DNA of 64,000 nucleotides from Marinoscillum sp964351625 (lineage in GTDB: Bacteria > Bacteroidota > Bacteroidia > Cytophagales > Cyclobacteriaceae): positions 124,001 through 188,000 of the forward strand of contig CAYGOV010000003.1 of assembly GCA_964351625.1 (NCBI GenBank), in the 5' to 3' direction. Below, one piece after another: positions 55,975 to 64,000 of this stretch. Below the pieces are notes generated by a model, which did no database searches, had not been told where the DNA came from, and saw only the letters and a program-made list of their open reading frames with translations. The position numbers and the translations under genes were made by a program. How positions within the stretch are numbered: the first letter of the stretch is position 1; each line of letters begins with the position of its first letter.

Positions 55975-57294
55975 ATGTTTGATAATCTTAGCGTAAAGCT
56001 CGACAGAGCTTTTAAAACATTAAAAGGGCAGGGTAGCATCACGGAAATCAACGTAGCGGCTACTGTTAAAGAGATAAGACGCGCACTGATCGACGCAGAC
56101 GTAAACTACAAAGTTGCGAAAGATGTCACTGATACGATAAAGGAGAAGGCTCTTGGGAGAGATGTTTTGATTGCTGTCTCTCCAGGTCAGTTGCTTACCA
56201 AAATTGTTGCTGAAGAACTTACGATTCTTATGGGTGAGAAAAATTCACCCATTAATCTTAATGGAAATCCCAACATTATACTTATTGCAGGACTTCAGGG
56301 TTCAGGGAAAACTACTTTCAGTGGTAAGCTAGCTAGTCTATTAAAGAAGCAAGGTCGAACAGTAATGCTTGCGGCGTGTGATGTCTATAGACCAGCAGCC
56401 ATCGAGCAACTAAAGGTTCTTGGTGAGCAAATTGGTGTGGAAGTTTACACCGAGGTAGATGAAAAAAACCCGGTTAAAATTGCCAAGAATGCCGTTAAAT
56501 ACGCAAAAGAGCATGGTAAGAAGTCAATAATTATAGATACTGCTGGGCGATTAGCTGTTGATGAGGCCATGATGAATGAGATTTCCACAATCAAGGATGA
56601 AATCGCACCTTCTGAGACACTATTCGTCGTGGATGCTATGACGGGGCAAGATGCGGTAAATACGGCAGCTGCTTTCAATGCTCGTCTTAATTTTGATGGT
56701 GTGGTATTGACAAAGCTTGACGGTGACACGCGAGGTGGAGCTGCTTTGTCTGTTCGCAGGGAAGTTAACAAACCCATCAAATACATCAGTACAGGAGAGA
56801 AGATGGAAGCCATCGATCTGTTCCATCCAGACAGGATGGCCAATAGGATCCTTGGTATGGGTGATGTCCTTTCCTTGGTTGAAAAAGCTCAACAGACATT
56901 TGATGAAGATGAAGCTCGCCGGATCAATAAGAAAATTAAGAAAAACCAATTTGGTTTTGATGATTTCCTATCTCAGATGGAGCAGATCAAGAAAATGGGT
57001 AGCATCAAGGACTTACTTGGGATGGTACCAGGAGTAGGGAAGGCTATCAAGGATATAGACATTGATGATGATTCTTTAAAACCTATAGAGGCGATCATTA
57101 AATCCATGACGCCAACTGAGCGAGAAAACCCAGACCTTATCAATGGTTCTAGGCGCCAGCGCATCGCTAATGGTAGTGGGACATCAGTAAATCAGGTAAA
57201 TCAGCTTTTGAAGCAATTCGAACAGATGAGGAAGATGATGAAAACCATGAACAAAATGGGTGGAGCAAAGTCACTCTCAAAGTTGCTTCCCTAA
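55975..57294 (+). CDS. ffh: Signal recognition particle protein Ffh
   Basis: 439 residues from the ATG at 55975 (MFDNLSVKLDRAFKTLKGQG), the canonical N-terminus. NG domain: GLQGSGKTT (G1), DTAGR (G3), TKLDGDTRGG (G4), with AACDVYRPAAIEQL. The Met-rich M domain (about 300-430) ends in QMRKMMKTMNKMGG and binds signal sequences and SRP RNA. It targets nascent membrane proteins to the SecYEG translocon. No SRP RNA gene is seen nearby. Terminator follows. Confidence 0.96.
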   Translation: MFDNLSVKLDRAFKTLKGQGSITEINVAATVKEIRRALIDADVNYKVAKDVTDTIKEKALGRDVLIAVSPGQLLTKIVAEELTILMGEKNSPINLNGNPNIILIAGLQGSGKTTFSGKLASLLKKQGRTVMLAACDVYRPAAIEQLKVLGEQIGVEVYTEVDEKNPVKIAKNAVKYAKEHGKKSIIIDTAGRLAVDEAMMNEISTIKDEIAPSETLFVVDAMTGQDAVNTAAAFNARLNFDGVVLTKLDGDTRGGAALSVRREVNKPIKYISTGEKMEAIDLFHPDRMANRILGMGDVLSLVEKAQQTFDEDEARRINKKIKKNQFGFDDFLSQMEQIKKMGSIKDLLGMVPGVGKAIKDIDIDDDSLKPIEAIIKSMTPTERENPDLINGSRRQRIANGSGTSVNQVNQLLKQFEQMRKMMKTMNKMGGAKSLSKLLP

Positions 57295-57322
57295 ATAGGA
57301 ATTGCACGAAATATTTGAATGC

Positions 57323-57347
57323 CCTGATCGTAGGATCAGGTCTTTTT
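57323..57347 (+). terminator. Intrinsic terminator of ffh
   Basis: CCTGATC / GATCAGG stem with a 4-base loop followed by TCTTTTTG, 29 bp after the ffh stop and just beyond the end of the convergent feoB gene. Confidence 0.75.
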
Positions 57348-57355
57348 GTATTGTC

Positions 57356-58789
57356 TTAAAGAGATTCAAATATTCGATAAAATTGTGCCACTAAAAAGCA
57401 TATCACAAATCCCATAATCACGGGCATTATAGTTGCTATCAAAGTCCATTTCTTACTTTTAGTTTCCTGATAGATGGTGTAGATGGTCGTACTGCATGGA
57501 TTGTGCAACAAGCTAAAAAGCATGAGGTTGATACCAGTAAGCAGGGTCCATCCGCCAGTCTGTAGTATTGCCGCTGTATCCATTTCAGAGTCAAGCTCAA
57601 ACATTACCCCATCGCCAGCACTAAACTCATTGATCCCAAAATGAGAAGCGGTTAGCATTAAGATTGTTGGGATAACAATCTCATTTGCTGGAATAGCAAC
57701 TATGTATGCGAGGAGTATCACGCCATTTAAGCCGATGAGCAATCCGAAATTATCGAAGAATTCAATCGAATATGAAGCAATTGACACACCCGAGATATCA
57801 ATATTTGAAATCAGCCAAATCACTGCTCCAGCCGGAGCTGCAAAAACGATCGCTCTCCAAAGCACAATAAGTGTCCTGTCTATTAACGATGTATATATGG
57901 TTTTCCAAAATCTAGGTGGTCTATATGGCGGTAGTTCTAACGTGAAAGTCGAAACTTCCCCTTTGAGCAGCGTTCTTGATAGCAAATAGGAGCTAAAGAA
58001 GGTGAAAAATATGCCCAAAAAAGCAATGGAGATGACAGCAATGCTCGAAACAAATCCAGATAAATAGGAGGGCACCAATGCACCAATGAAGATTGTGGCA
58101 ATTAGAATTTGTGTAGGCCAACGGCCATTACATAAAGAGAAATTGTTAGTGATAATAGCAATTAAGCGTTCTCTCGGACTATCTATGATTCTAGTGGCTA
58201 CCACACCAGCAGCATTGCAACCCCAACCCATACTCATTGTCAAGGCTTGTTTGCCATGTGCACCTGAACTCCGAAATAAGCTATCAAGATTGAAAGCTAC
58301 TCGGGGTAAATATCCAAAGTCCTCTAGGAGTGTGAATAATGGAAAGAAAATTGCCATAGGAGGTAGCATCACAGCTATTACCCAAGCTACAGCCATATAA
58401 ACACCATCCAATAAGAATCCATCAATCCACCATAATATGTTGAGATCTGCCGAAAGTGATTTTAAAGCAGGATAGATGATGCCCAATAGGAGTGTGTTGA
58501 GCATTCCTGACGGATAGTTAGCGCCTTGAATTGTAAGCCATAGAATAGTGGCTAAAATCAATCCCATGATTGGAAAACCGAATCGTCTGCTAGTCAATAT
58601 AGCATCCAATGTCCTATCAAATTGATAGTTGTTTTCCGTGTCACTTTTAATTTCAGCATTCTTGGAGATGGAGGCCGCATCTGCATAAATTGTTTCGGTC
58701 AACTTGTCATGATATCCATCGCCAATTTCCCATCGAAGATTAGAGGCGAGCGCCAAGAGATTATCAACTTTTTTAGAATCCTTTTCCAT
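57356..58789 (-). CDS. feoB: FeoB transmembrane (gate) subunit, split from its G domain
   Basis: 477 residues from the ATG at 58789, which overlaps the G-domain gene stop by one base (TGATG). A soluble N-terminal part (about 1-70) is followed by about eight TM helices. FeoB gate motifs: LPPMAIFFPLFTLLEDFGYLPRVAFNLDSLF, MSMGWGCNAAGVVATRIIDSPRERLIAIITNNFSLCNGR and GWTLLTGINLMLFSLLHNPCSTTIY, with the two conserved Cys regions. It should form the Fe2+ path across the inner membrane, driven by the separate G protein. In most bacteria both parts are one protein. Confidence 0.88.
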   Translation of the reverse strand: MEKDSKKVDNLLALASNLRWEIGDGYHDKLTETIYADAASISKNAEIKSDTENNYQFDRTLDAILTSRRFGFPIMGLILATILWLTIQGANYPSGMLNTLLLGIIYPALKSLSADLNILWWIDGFLLDGVYMAVAWVIAVMLPPMAIFFPLFTLLEDFGYLPRVAFNLDSLFRSSGAHGKQALTMSMGWGCNAAGVVATRIIDSPRERLIAIITNNFSLCNGRWPTQILIATIFIGALVPSYLSGFVSSIAVISIAFLGIFFTFFSSYLLSRTLLKGEVSTFTLELPPYRPPRFWKTIYTSLIDRTLIVLWRAIVFAAPAGAVIWLISNIDISGVSIASYSIEFFDNFGLLIGLNGVILLAYIVAIPANEIVIPTILMLTASHFGINEFSAGDGVMFELDSEMDTAAILQTGGWTLLTGINLMLFSLLHNPCSTTIYTIYQETKSKKWTLIATIMPVIMGFVICFLVAQFYRIFESL

Positions 58790-59565
58790 CAAATAGAATT
58801 TAAAAATTCACCACTTTTTAAGGCTTCTTGTACACTCTTGTCTCCATCCAAAAGACGCATGGCTAGCCAACGACTATTCGGTATTTCTGGATAAGCTTCA
58901 GAAATTCCTTTGCTGAGCTTATTGACAGCTTCTGCTAAATGCTTTGGTAAATTCTGAATCCTGTGAGGCTTACAGATAATCTCATTTGTCGCGACTTGAT
59001 TCACAACACTTATTAGCTCAGGAATTCCTTTATTGGTTCGTGCGCTAGTAGCCACTACTGGAATCCCTAATTTCTTAGCCAAGGTTCGCTCATCAATCTT
59101 AATTCCATGTCGCTCTGCTTCATCCATGAGGTTGAGACAGAGAACAGCTTTGTTGGTTATCTCAAGTACTTGGAGCACAAGATTGAGGTTTCGCTCAAGA
59201 CGTGAAGCATCCACTACTATTATTGTGACGTCAGGTCTTCCGAATAGTATGAAATTTCTAGCTACTTCCTCGTCTTCTGAAGTTGATAATAGGGAGTAGG
59301 TGCCTGGAAGATCTATTAGCTTAAATCGCTTTTCATTATAAATGAAACCACCTTCAGCGCGTGTTACTGTCTTTCCAGCCCAGTTGCCTGTATGTTGTCT
59401 CAGTCCGGTCAACGCATTAAATACTGTGCTTTTTCCAGTATTAGGGTTTCCTGCTAGGGCTATGACAAAATCCGAATTTTCTACGTTCACGCCTAGTTTT
59501 TTAAGTTGGGCTACATTGTGAAAAGCGCATGATTCACAACTTGGATCAATCTTTTCAGTGCTCAT
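58789..59565 (-). CDS. FeoB G-protein domain, separate polypeptide
   Basis: 258 residues. A Cys-rich start (SCESCAFHN) precedes the FeoB GTPase: GNPNTGKSTVFNALTG (G1), LIDLPGTYSL (G3), NLMDEAE (G4) and SARTNKG (G5), then the helical GDI-like part ending at SGEFLNSI. Membrane segments are missing and continue in the next gene, one base overlapped. It binds and hydrolyses GTP to gate the iron channel. The 4-bp overlap with the upstream DtxR-FeoA gene indicates coupled translation. Confidence 0.88.
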   Translation of the reverse strand: MSTEKIDPSCESCAFHNVAQLKKLGVNVENSDFVIALAGNPNTGKSTVFNALTGLRQHTGNWAGKTVTRAEGGFIYNEKRFKLIDLPGTYSLLSTSEDEEVARNFILFGRPDVTIIVVDASRLERNLNLVLQVLEITNKAVLCLNLMDEAERHGIKIDERTLAKKLGIPVVATSARTNKGIPELISVVNQVATNEIICKPHRIQNLPKHLAEAVNKLSKGISEAYPEIPNSRWLAMRLLDGDKSVQEALKSGEFLNSI

Positions 59566-60584
59566 TTTGTGTTTTCTTTATTTATTAAAATCAAATCTGC
59601 CTGATCATTTCTCAGGGCAATTAGTGTGTTTCTCAATAGGTAAGCTTTGGGTTCACCCGAAGGACCTTGCATCTCTACTTTTATTTCGGTGCCCTTGATA
59701 AACCCAAGATCCAATAATCTTCTCCTGCTTTGCCCTCGACAGTCGGAGGAGAGTCCAGCAATAACTGCCTTTTCATCTTTTGCTAAGGAAGAAAGGCGAA
59801 CCTTCATTGATTCACTTATTTCGGCAGCACTAAGTACTCGAACACCAATATTGCTAGCTACAATTGAAGTAAAAACAAACTCACTACCTTCAGAGGAAAA
59901 TCTAATCGTGTCGTCATCTGAAGCCGTGACTGTTAATTCCTGATTGATGTGAATCTTGTTGTTGAGAATTTGCGAGTATATCGCAGCAGGTTCATCTTCT
60001 ATATGAATAATTCTTGCGCGATCACCTTTCTGAAGCGAGGACAATAAAATAGCTTCTAACTCAAAAATCTCTCCGGACTTAAGTGGGATAGGATCACCGT
60101 GCGGATCAAATCGTGGATTTCCGAGCTGACGATATAGTTTGTCTGCATCATCAGGGGATAGGCGATGTTCCATTTTTTCTGCCCTGTCATGCCACTCTGA
60201 TTTATCTATTCCTGTACTTTCTGATAAGTATTTTTCCCAGAGGCGATGTACTCTTATTATTTTCAAAGCGTAATCGCGCCCTGTTTCTGTAAGCTCTAAG
60301 GTCTCTCCAATAATTGTAATGAGCTTTTGCTGTGCCATCAATTCAATCATCTGCACCAAACTTGTTTTAGAGATACTCAACGCTCCAGCCATGGCATTTA
60401 ATGTTGCTTTTCTTCCACTGTACTCCACGTGGAAAAGTTGCTTTAATATATCCTCTATAATCATACGGCTTTTCTTCTCCTTACCTTGAAAAAGATTTGT
60501 CCATGGTTTAGATTTCACAAAGGCTACTATGATTCCAATGAAGAGGAAGAAGGTAATTAATGCTATGTATGGATTGGTATTCAT
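59562..60584 (-). CDS. Membrane-anchored DtxR-like protein fused to FeoA domain
   Basis: 340 residues: an N-terminal TM helix (IALITFFLFIGIIVAFV), a DtxR-type winged helix (about 45-105) and dimerisation region with ligand-like EWHDRAEKMEHRLS and the family block NPRFDPHGDPIP, an SH3-like domain (about 185-250) and a C-terminal FeoA domain (GQSRRRLLDLGFIKGTEIKVEMQGP, about 265-335). FeoA stimulates FeoB; here it is joined to a DtxR homologue held at the membrane. Whether the HTH still binds DNA is doubtful. It overlaps feoB-G by 4 bp. Confidence 0.8.
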   Translation of the reverse strand: MNTNPYIALITFFLFIGIIVAFVKSKPWTNLFQGKEKKSRMIIEDILKQLFHVEYSGRKATLNAMAGALSISKTSLVQMIELMAQQKLITIIGETLELTETGRDYALKIIRVHRLWEKYLSESTGIDKSEWHDRAEKMEHRLSPDDADKLYRQLGNPRFDPHGDPIPLKSGEIFELEAILLSSLQKGDRARIIHIEDEPAAIYSQILNNKIHINQELTVTASDDDTIRFSSEGSEFVFTSIVASNIGVRVLSAAEISESMKVRLSSLAKDEKAVIAGLSSDCRGQSRRRLLDLGFIKGTEIKVEMQGPSGEPKAYLLRNTLIALRNDQADLILINKENTK

Positions 60585-60601
60585 TGATGCGTTTTCACTT
60601 G

Positions 60602-61264
60602 TTATTTTTCTGCTATCATAATTCCTTCGGCGATTTTACCAGACATATAAAGCTCAGGATAGCCATTGATTTTAATAAGTAAAGACCCATCAAATGCTAC
60701 CTTGTCTAACACCTCAACTTGAGCTCCCAATCTGATATTTATCTTAGCTAAATGCTGCAGAAGTGATGGGTCTGTATCGGATACTTTGACTACAATTCCT
60801 GACTGATTTAATTCCATTTCTGCCAAAGGTTTTCGAGGGCCTTCTACTATTTCACCTTCTTCATTTGGTATAGGATCGCCGTGAGGATCGATGGTTGGGA
60901 AGCCGAGAAATTTATCAAGGCGATTGATCAAAGTTAGGGATTGAATGTGCTCGAGTTGCTCGGCAAGATCATGAACTTCGTCCCATTGATACCCCAGTTT
61001 TTCCACAAGAAAGACCTCCCAAAGTCGGTGCTTTCTTATCACTTCCAAGGCGATCAATTTTCCTTTTTTAGAGATCTGTACTCCCTTGTATTTCTGATAA
61101 TTGATTACGTTTTTCTCAGAGAGCTTACGGATCATATCACTCACCGATGCAGCTTTTGTATTGAGCTCATCGGCTATCGAGTTGGTGTTTACATCCGATT
61201 CCCCACCATCAGATAGGTGATAGATAGCTTTGAGGTAATTCTCCTCTGAAAGGGTCATTTTCAT
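60602..61264 (-). CDS. DtxR/MntR-family metal-dependent regulator with FeoA-like C-terminal domain
   Basis: 220 residues from the ATG at 61264 (MKMTLSEENYL), the usual MntR/IdeR N-terminus; an earlier ATG at 61294 lies in the centre of the operator palindrome and is unlikely. Winged helix (about 1-65: LKAIYHLSDGG...AASVSDMIRKLSEKNVI), metal/dimer region EVHDLAEQLEHIQSLTL and NPxxDPHGDPIP-like FPTIDPHGDPIP, and a C-terminal SH3/FeoA-like domain. It should repress the feo operon when Fe2+ or Mn2+ is plentiful and probably its own gene through the palindrome just upstream. Confidence 0.88.
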   Translation of the reverse strand: MKMTLSEENYLKAIYHLSDGGESDVNTNSIADELNTKAASVSDMIRKLSEKNVINYQKYKGVQISKKGKLIALEVIRKHRLWEVFLVEKLGYQWDEVHDLAEQLEHIQSLTLINRLDKFLGFPTIDPHGDPIPNEEGEIVEGPRKPLAEMELNQSGIVVKVSDTDPSLLQHLAKINIRLGAQVEVLDKVAFDGSLLIKINGYPELYMSGKIAEGIMIAEK

Positions 61265-61275
61265 AAAAACAAAGG

Positions 61276-61311
61276 TAAATATATTTTTAGACATGTCTAA
61301 AAATATATTTA
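61276..61311. promoter_or_regulatory. Perfect 36-bp palindrome, probable DtxR/MntR operator
   Basis: The two 18-base arms (61276-61293 and 61294-61311) are exact reverse complements, centred on TTTTTAGACATGTCTAAAAA. It is 11 bp upstream of the regulator ATG at 61264, within the expected promoter/leader. The TTTAGACATGTCTAAA core has the size and AT-rich inverted-repeat form of DtxR/MntR-family boxes. A role as autoregulatory and feo operator is inferred. Confidence 0.7.
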
Positions 61312-61312
61312 G

Positions 61313-61344
61313 ATAATATTTTATTTAGAAAGATAAAATATTAT
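61313..61344. promoter_or_regulatory. Second inverted repeat upstream of the metal regulator
   Basis: Twelve-base arms ATAATATTTTAT (61313-61324) and ATAAAATATTAT (61333-61344) separated by 8 bp, next to the 36-bp palindrome. It may be a second binding site or simply AT-rich symmetry around the promoter. The rest of the 315-bp gap to dapD (to 61579) is AT-rich with no other clear element. Confidence 0.35.
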
Positions 61345-61579
61345 TAATCAATATGTTGAGGTTAATATGTGAATTAATATATGAGGTGATTGAATTAGGG
61401 AAAAGAGATATTTTATTAAAAATTCATTTTTGGATTTATAGAGGAGAATTACAAGTGAATCTGCACATGCTAGGATATATTCAATGTCCACCTCAAATTA
61501 TTTGGTCAAATCTTTCCAGCATCTTGTAGACCTGATTAATATTGCTGACATACAATTATTGAATATCTAATATTAGCAT

Positions 61580-62395
61580 ATGGATTTGAGAGAAATAATC
61601 GAGTCAGCTTGGGAAGACAGAACACTAGTAGAAAAGAAGGAAGTATCTGTTGCAATCAAAACACTCATAGATGACCTTGATTTGGGTAAGCGTAGAATTG
61701 CAGAACCACTTTCAGATGGTACTTGGCAAGTGAATGAATGGATGAAGAAAGCAGTTATTCTTTACTTCCCATTGATGAAGATGCAACTGATAGAAGTGGG
61801 TCCTTTTCAGTTTCATGACAAGATCAAGTTGAAATCTGGATATGATCAGTTGGGTGTACGCGTAGTGCCTCATGCTATAGCTAGATACGGTTCTTTCATT
61901 GCGCCCAATACAGTATTAATGCCGTCATATGTCAATATCGGTGCATATGTCGATTCAGGCACCATGGTAGATACTTGGGCAACAGTCGGTAGTTGTGCGC
62001 AGATTGGTAAGAATGTGCACTTGAGTGGAGGTGTTGGAATAGGAGGAGTGCTAGAGCCAGTTCAGGCAGCACCGGTCATTATAGAAGATAATGCTTTCAT
62101 AGGATCGCGATGCATCGTGGTGGAAGGTGTAAGAATAGGTAAGGAAGCTGTACTTGGTGCGAATGTAGTATTGACAGCTAGTTCTAAGATTATAGATGTG
62201 ACAGGTAAAGAGCCTGTAGAATATAAAGGATATGTTCCTGAAAGATCAGTGGTAATTCCTGGAACTATTCCGAAGGAATTTGCCGCCGGCACTTACCAAG
62301 TCCCATGTGCTTTAATTATCGGCCAGAGAAAAGAGAGTACAGATAAGAAAACTTCTCTTAATGCGGCTTTGCGCGAAAACAACGTGTCAGTCTAA
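61580..62395 (+). CDS. dapD: 2,3,4,5-tetrahydropyridine-2,6-dicarboxylate N-succinyltransferase
   Basis: 271 residues. The N-terminal helical domain (LREIIESAWEDRTLVEKKEV) is followed by left-handed beta-helix hexapeptide repeats (RYGSFIAPNTVLMPSYVNIGAYVDSGTMVDTWATVGSCAQIGKNVHLSGGVGIGGVLEP) and a C-terminal ENNVSV region. It transfers succinyl from succinyl-CoA to tetrahydrodipicolinate in the succinylase branch of lysine and meso-diaminopimelate synthesis. Apparently transcribed with the DUF3108 gene 31 bp downstream. Confidence 0.95.
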   Translation: MDLREIIESAWEDRTLVEKKEVSVAIKTLIDDLDLGKRRIAEPLSDGTWQVNEWMKKAVILYFPLMKMQLIEVGPFQFHDKIKLKSGYDQLGVRVVPHAIARYGSFIAPNTVLMPSYVNIGAYVDSGTMVDTWATVGSCAQIGKNVHLSGGVGIGGVLEPVQAAPVIIEDNAFIGSRCIVVEGVRIGKEAVLGANVVLTASSKIIDVTGKEPVEYKGYVPERSVVIPGTIPKEFAAGTYQVPCALIIGQRKESTDKKTSLNAALRENNVSV

Positions 62396-62426
62396 TTTAG
62401 ATTGGCACATATGTTGATACCCCGGC

Positions 62427-63248
62427 ATGGACCATCATTTAGCTAAGTGCATGTTTGCATCATTCTATTTACTCACTTCAATTTTATTTGCTCAGATACC
62501 CATTCCAGATAATACCGGAAAGGATAATAATTTTATAGCTGGCGAGCAGCTTGAGTTTAGGCTGAGCTATGGTTGGTTTACAGTTGGGAAGGCCCTGCTG
62601 ACTATCGATAAAAATCTCATTCGCTATCAAGACGAAGAATGCTACAGACTAGAGATCAAAGGAGAGACAGCAGGCTTTTTAGGAGTTTTTACTCATGTGG
62701 ATGACACTTGGGGTGGTTATGTGGAAAAGAATTCTCTACTGCCATTATATGCTTATCGAAATATCGAAGAAGGCAAATACATCAGAGTAGAGCGTACTCA
62801 TTTTGATCATGTTGCGGGTAAAGTGGAGCAGGAGCGATACGATCCTCGCAAAGAGGAGCGCAAGCCTAATAGGTTTTATGATATTCCTGCAAATACCAAT
62901 GACCTGATGAGTGCTTATTTAAGTCTGCGAAATACTGATTTTTCTAAGTTCAAGAAAGGGGATACAATTACTGTAAAGACTTTTTATGAAGATGAGCTTT
63001 ATGATTTTAATATTGTATTCGATGGTAAACAGCTATTTGAATCTAAGGTAGGATCTATCTATGCTTATAAAGTTTATTTCCTCGTTCCTCCAAGCGATAT
63101 TTTCCCCAATCAGAATGGAATAGCTGCATGGATCTCAGTTGATAAAAACCATCTACCCTTAAGCATTGAAGCAGAAATGTTCTTTGGAAAAGCCTATTGT
63201 GATCTGATATCTTACAGAAATATAAAATATGGCCCTGATTATGAGTAA
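62427..63248 (+). CDS. DUF3108-family secreted protein
   Basis: 273 residues with a signal peptide (YLLTSILFAQ; an internal ATG at 62451 could also start it). DUF3108 pattern: AGEQLEFRLSYGWFTVGKALLTID, the FTHVDDTWGGYVEKNSLLPLYAYRNIEEGKYIRVERTHFDH block, NDLMSAYLSLRNTDFSKFKKGDTITV and PSDIFPNQNGIAAWISVDKNHLPLSIEAEMFFG. The family is widespread in Bacteroidota and proteobacteria, with no established function. Likely periplasmic. Confidence 0.82.
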   Translation: MDHHLAKCMFASFYLLTSILFAQIPIPDNTGKDNNFIAGEQLEFRLSYGWFTVGKALLTIDKNLIRYQDEECYRLEIKGETAGFLGVFTHVDDTWGGYVEKNSLLPLYAYRNIEEGKYIRVERTHFDHVAGKVEQERYDPRKEERKPNRFYDIPANTNDLMSAYLSLRNTDFSKFKKGDTITVKTFYEDELYDFNIVFDGKQLFESKVGSIYAYKVYFLVPPSDIFPNQNGIAAWISVDKNHLPLSIEAEMFFGKAYCDLISYRNIKYGPDYE

Positions 63249-63281
63249 TCTGCACCTATATTTGTCACTTATTTGAAAAGA

Positions 63282-63872
63282 ATGTATCGAATATCCATTT
63301 TTCTGTTAGTTTTCGTAATGTGGTCTTGTGGAGGTGGCCCCACTAATTCTGGTGATCAATTTTTCGCAAAAGGAAACTATGCTAAAGCTACAGAAGCTTA
63401 TTCTGACCTTTTGGCTAACAATCCTTCAGATGTTTCATTACTTTATAATCGTGGCAGGGCATACGAGGAATTGGCTAAGCTAGACTTGGCAGAACAAGAC
63501 TTTCTAGCCATTCTAAATCTTGATGCTAAACATTTGAATGCCTGCTTATCCCTTTCGAAGGTCTATTATGGAATGGAATCTTATAACAAGGCAGTGATTT
63601 TTGCTGATAGGTCTTTAGAGATTAATCAAAATTCTGCTCAAGGACATTTCCTATCGGCTCGTGCAAAACATCAATTGGGTTATGTTGATTCAGCTATGGA
63701 ATCCTACAATCTAGCACTCAATATCAATAAGGATATGGGTGAAGCTTATCTCTATCGCGGTGCACTTAAGATTTATATGGGTAATACTAAATCTGCCTGT
63801 TCAGATATTAAAAAGGCTGTCAATTTAGATATTGCAGAAGCCAAAACAGTTCAAAGTAAATATTGTAATTAA
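63282..63872 (+). CDS. TPR-repeat lipoprotein
   Basis: 196 residues from the ATG at 63282 (a TTG at 63273 would add three residues). An SPII signal (FVMWSC) is followed by about five tetratricopeptide units, e.g. GNYAKATEAYSDLLANNPSDVSLLYNRGRAYEELAKLDLAEQDFLAILNLD. TPR lipoproteins act as protein-binding scaffolds at the envelope; the partner is unknown. The remaining 128 bp of the window hold no recognisable feature. Confidence 0.8.
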   Translation: MYRISIFLLVFVMWSCGGGPTNSGDQFFAKGNYAKATEAYSDLLANNPSDVSLLYNRGRAYEELAKLDLAEQDFLAILNLDAKHLNACLSLSKVYYGMESYNKAVIFADRSLEINQNSAQGHFLSARAKHQLGYVDSAMESYNLALNINKDMGEAYLYRGALKIYMGNTKSACSDIKKAVNLDIAEAKTVQSKYCN

Positions 63873-64000
63873 TCTACTGTTTTGTATCGAGATCATTTTT
63901 CTGAATGGGAAACTCCCTTCTACTTCTACGATTTAAGATTGTTGTCAGAGACGTTATCTGCTCTCAATTCTGCTAATAATTTTGGTTATCACATTCATTA

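Noticed and set aside
63873..64000. Possible C-terminus of a minus-strand gene entering from the right
   Set aside because: A short open stretch looks coding-like, but stop codons appear in that frame within the window edge, so it cannot be supported.

Overview
The window is most likely chromosomal DNA of a marine, red-algal-polysaccharide-degrading Bacteroidota bacterium, probably order Cytophagales. This is inferred from protein style: a type IX secretion C-terminal sorting domain, lipoproteins with short SPII signals, TPR/LuxR membrane regulators, an FtsX/MacB-type ABC permease beside an ECF sigma factor, CBM20-CBM20-GH77 MalQ, OPT and SNF transporters, and AT-rich intergenic DNA. No rRNA, complete tRNA or CRISPR array was seen. 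One 100-N assembly gap lies at 46230-46329.

Region 1 (1-18128) is an agar/agarose-oligosaccharide catabolic cluster. It opens with the 3' end of a vanadium-haloperoxidase/PAP2-like secreted protein and a TPR-LuxR regulator on the minus strand. Eleven co-directional plus-strand genes follow: GH2 beta-galactosidase, zinc alcohol dehydrogenase, KduD-like SDR, aldehyde dehydrogenase, enolase-superfamily cycloisomerase, aldose 1-epimerase, RhaT-like permease, GH117 neoagarooligosaccharide hydrolase, S1 sulfatase, GH3 and a DUF5060 protein. Together they can be read as: GH117 and GH2 release 3,6-anhydro-L-galactose (AHG) and galactose; a permease imports them; AHG is oxidised (ALDH), cycloisomerised (enolase superfamily), then converted through 2-keto-3-deoxy-galactonate and its 5-keto form (MDR and SDR) to KDG. 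Endo-agarases, SusC/D, KDG kinase and KDPG aldolase are not in the window.

Region 2 (18236-20007) is an apparent island boundary: a small CxxC protein, a tyrosine recombinase with an atypical active-site box, short direct repeats, and an isolated tRNA 3'-end sequence followed by a strong terminator. The geometry suggests that an integrated element extends leftwards and may carry the agar cluster.

Region 3 (20057-30003) is an alpha-glucan (maltodextrin) region: two GH13 lipoproteins, class II FBP aldolase, an SLC45/MFS sugar transporter and a CBM20 MalQ, plus a 3-hydroxybutyryl-CoA dehydrogenase.

Region 4 (30072-46660) is mixed: a coupled LVIVD-lipoprotein/outer-membrane-protein operon, an acyl-CoA oxidase-like enzyme with a TerB-like N-terminus, Ogt, an ABC permease, sigma factor with probable membrane partner, pyrophosphatase, an AHL-acylase-like Ntn hydrolase, thioredoxin, a C2-like protein, and a tandem array of tiny membrane-anchored coiled-coil proteins with a conserved C-terminal cysteine, interrupted by the N gap.

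Region 5 (46820-63872) is mostly housekeeping and transport: ROK kinase, C-terminal processing protease, DUF4097 protein, OPT transporter, SNF transporter with a 34-residue companion, MazG-like protein, Ffh, a metal-regulated operon (DtxR/MntR, membrane-anchored DtxR-FeoA fusion, split FeoB) preceded by a perfect 36-bp palindrome, DapD, a DUF3108 protein and a TPR lipoprotein.
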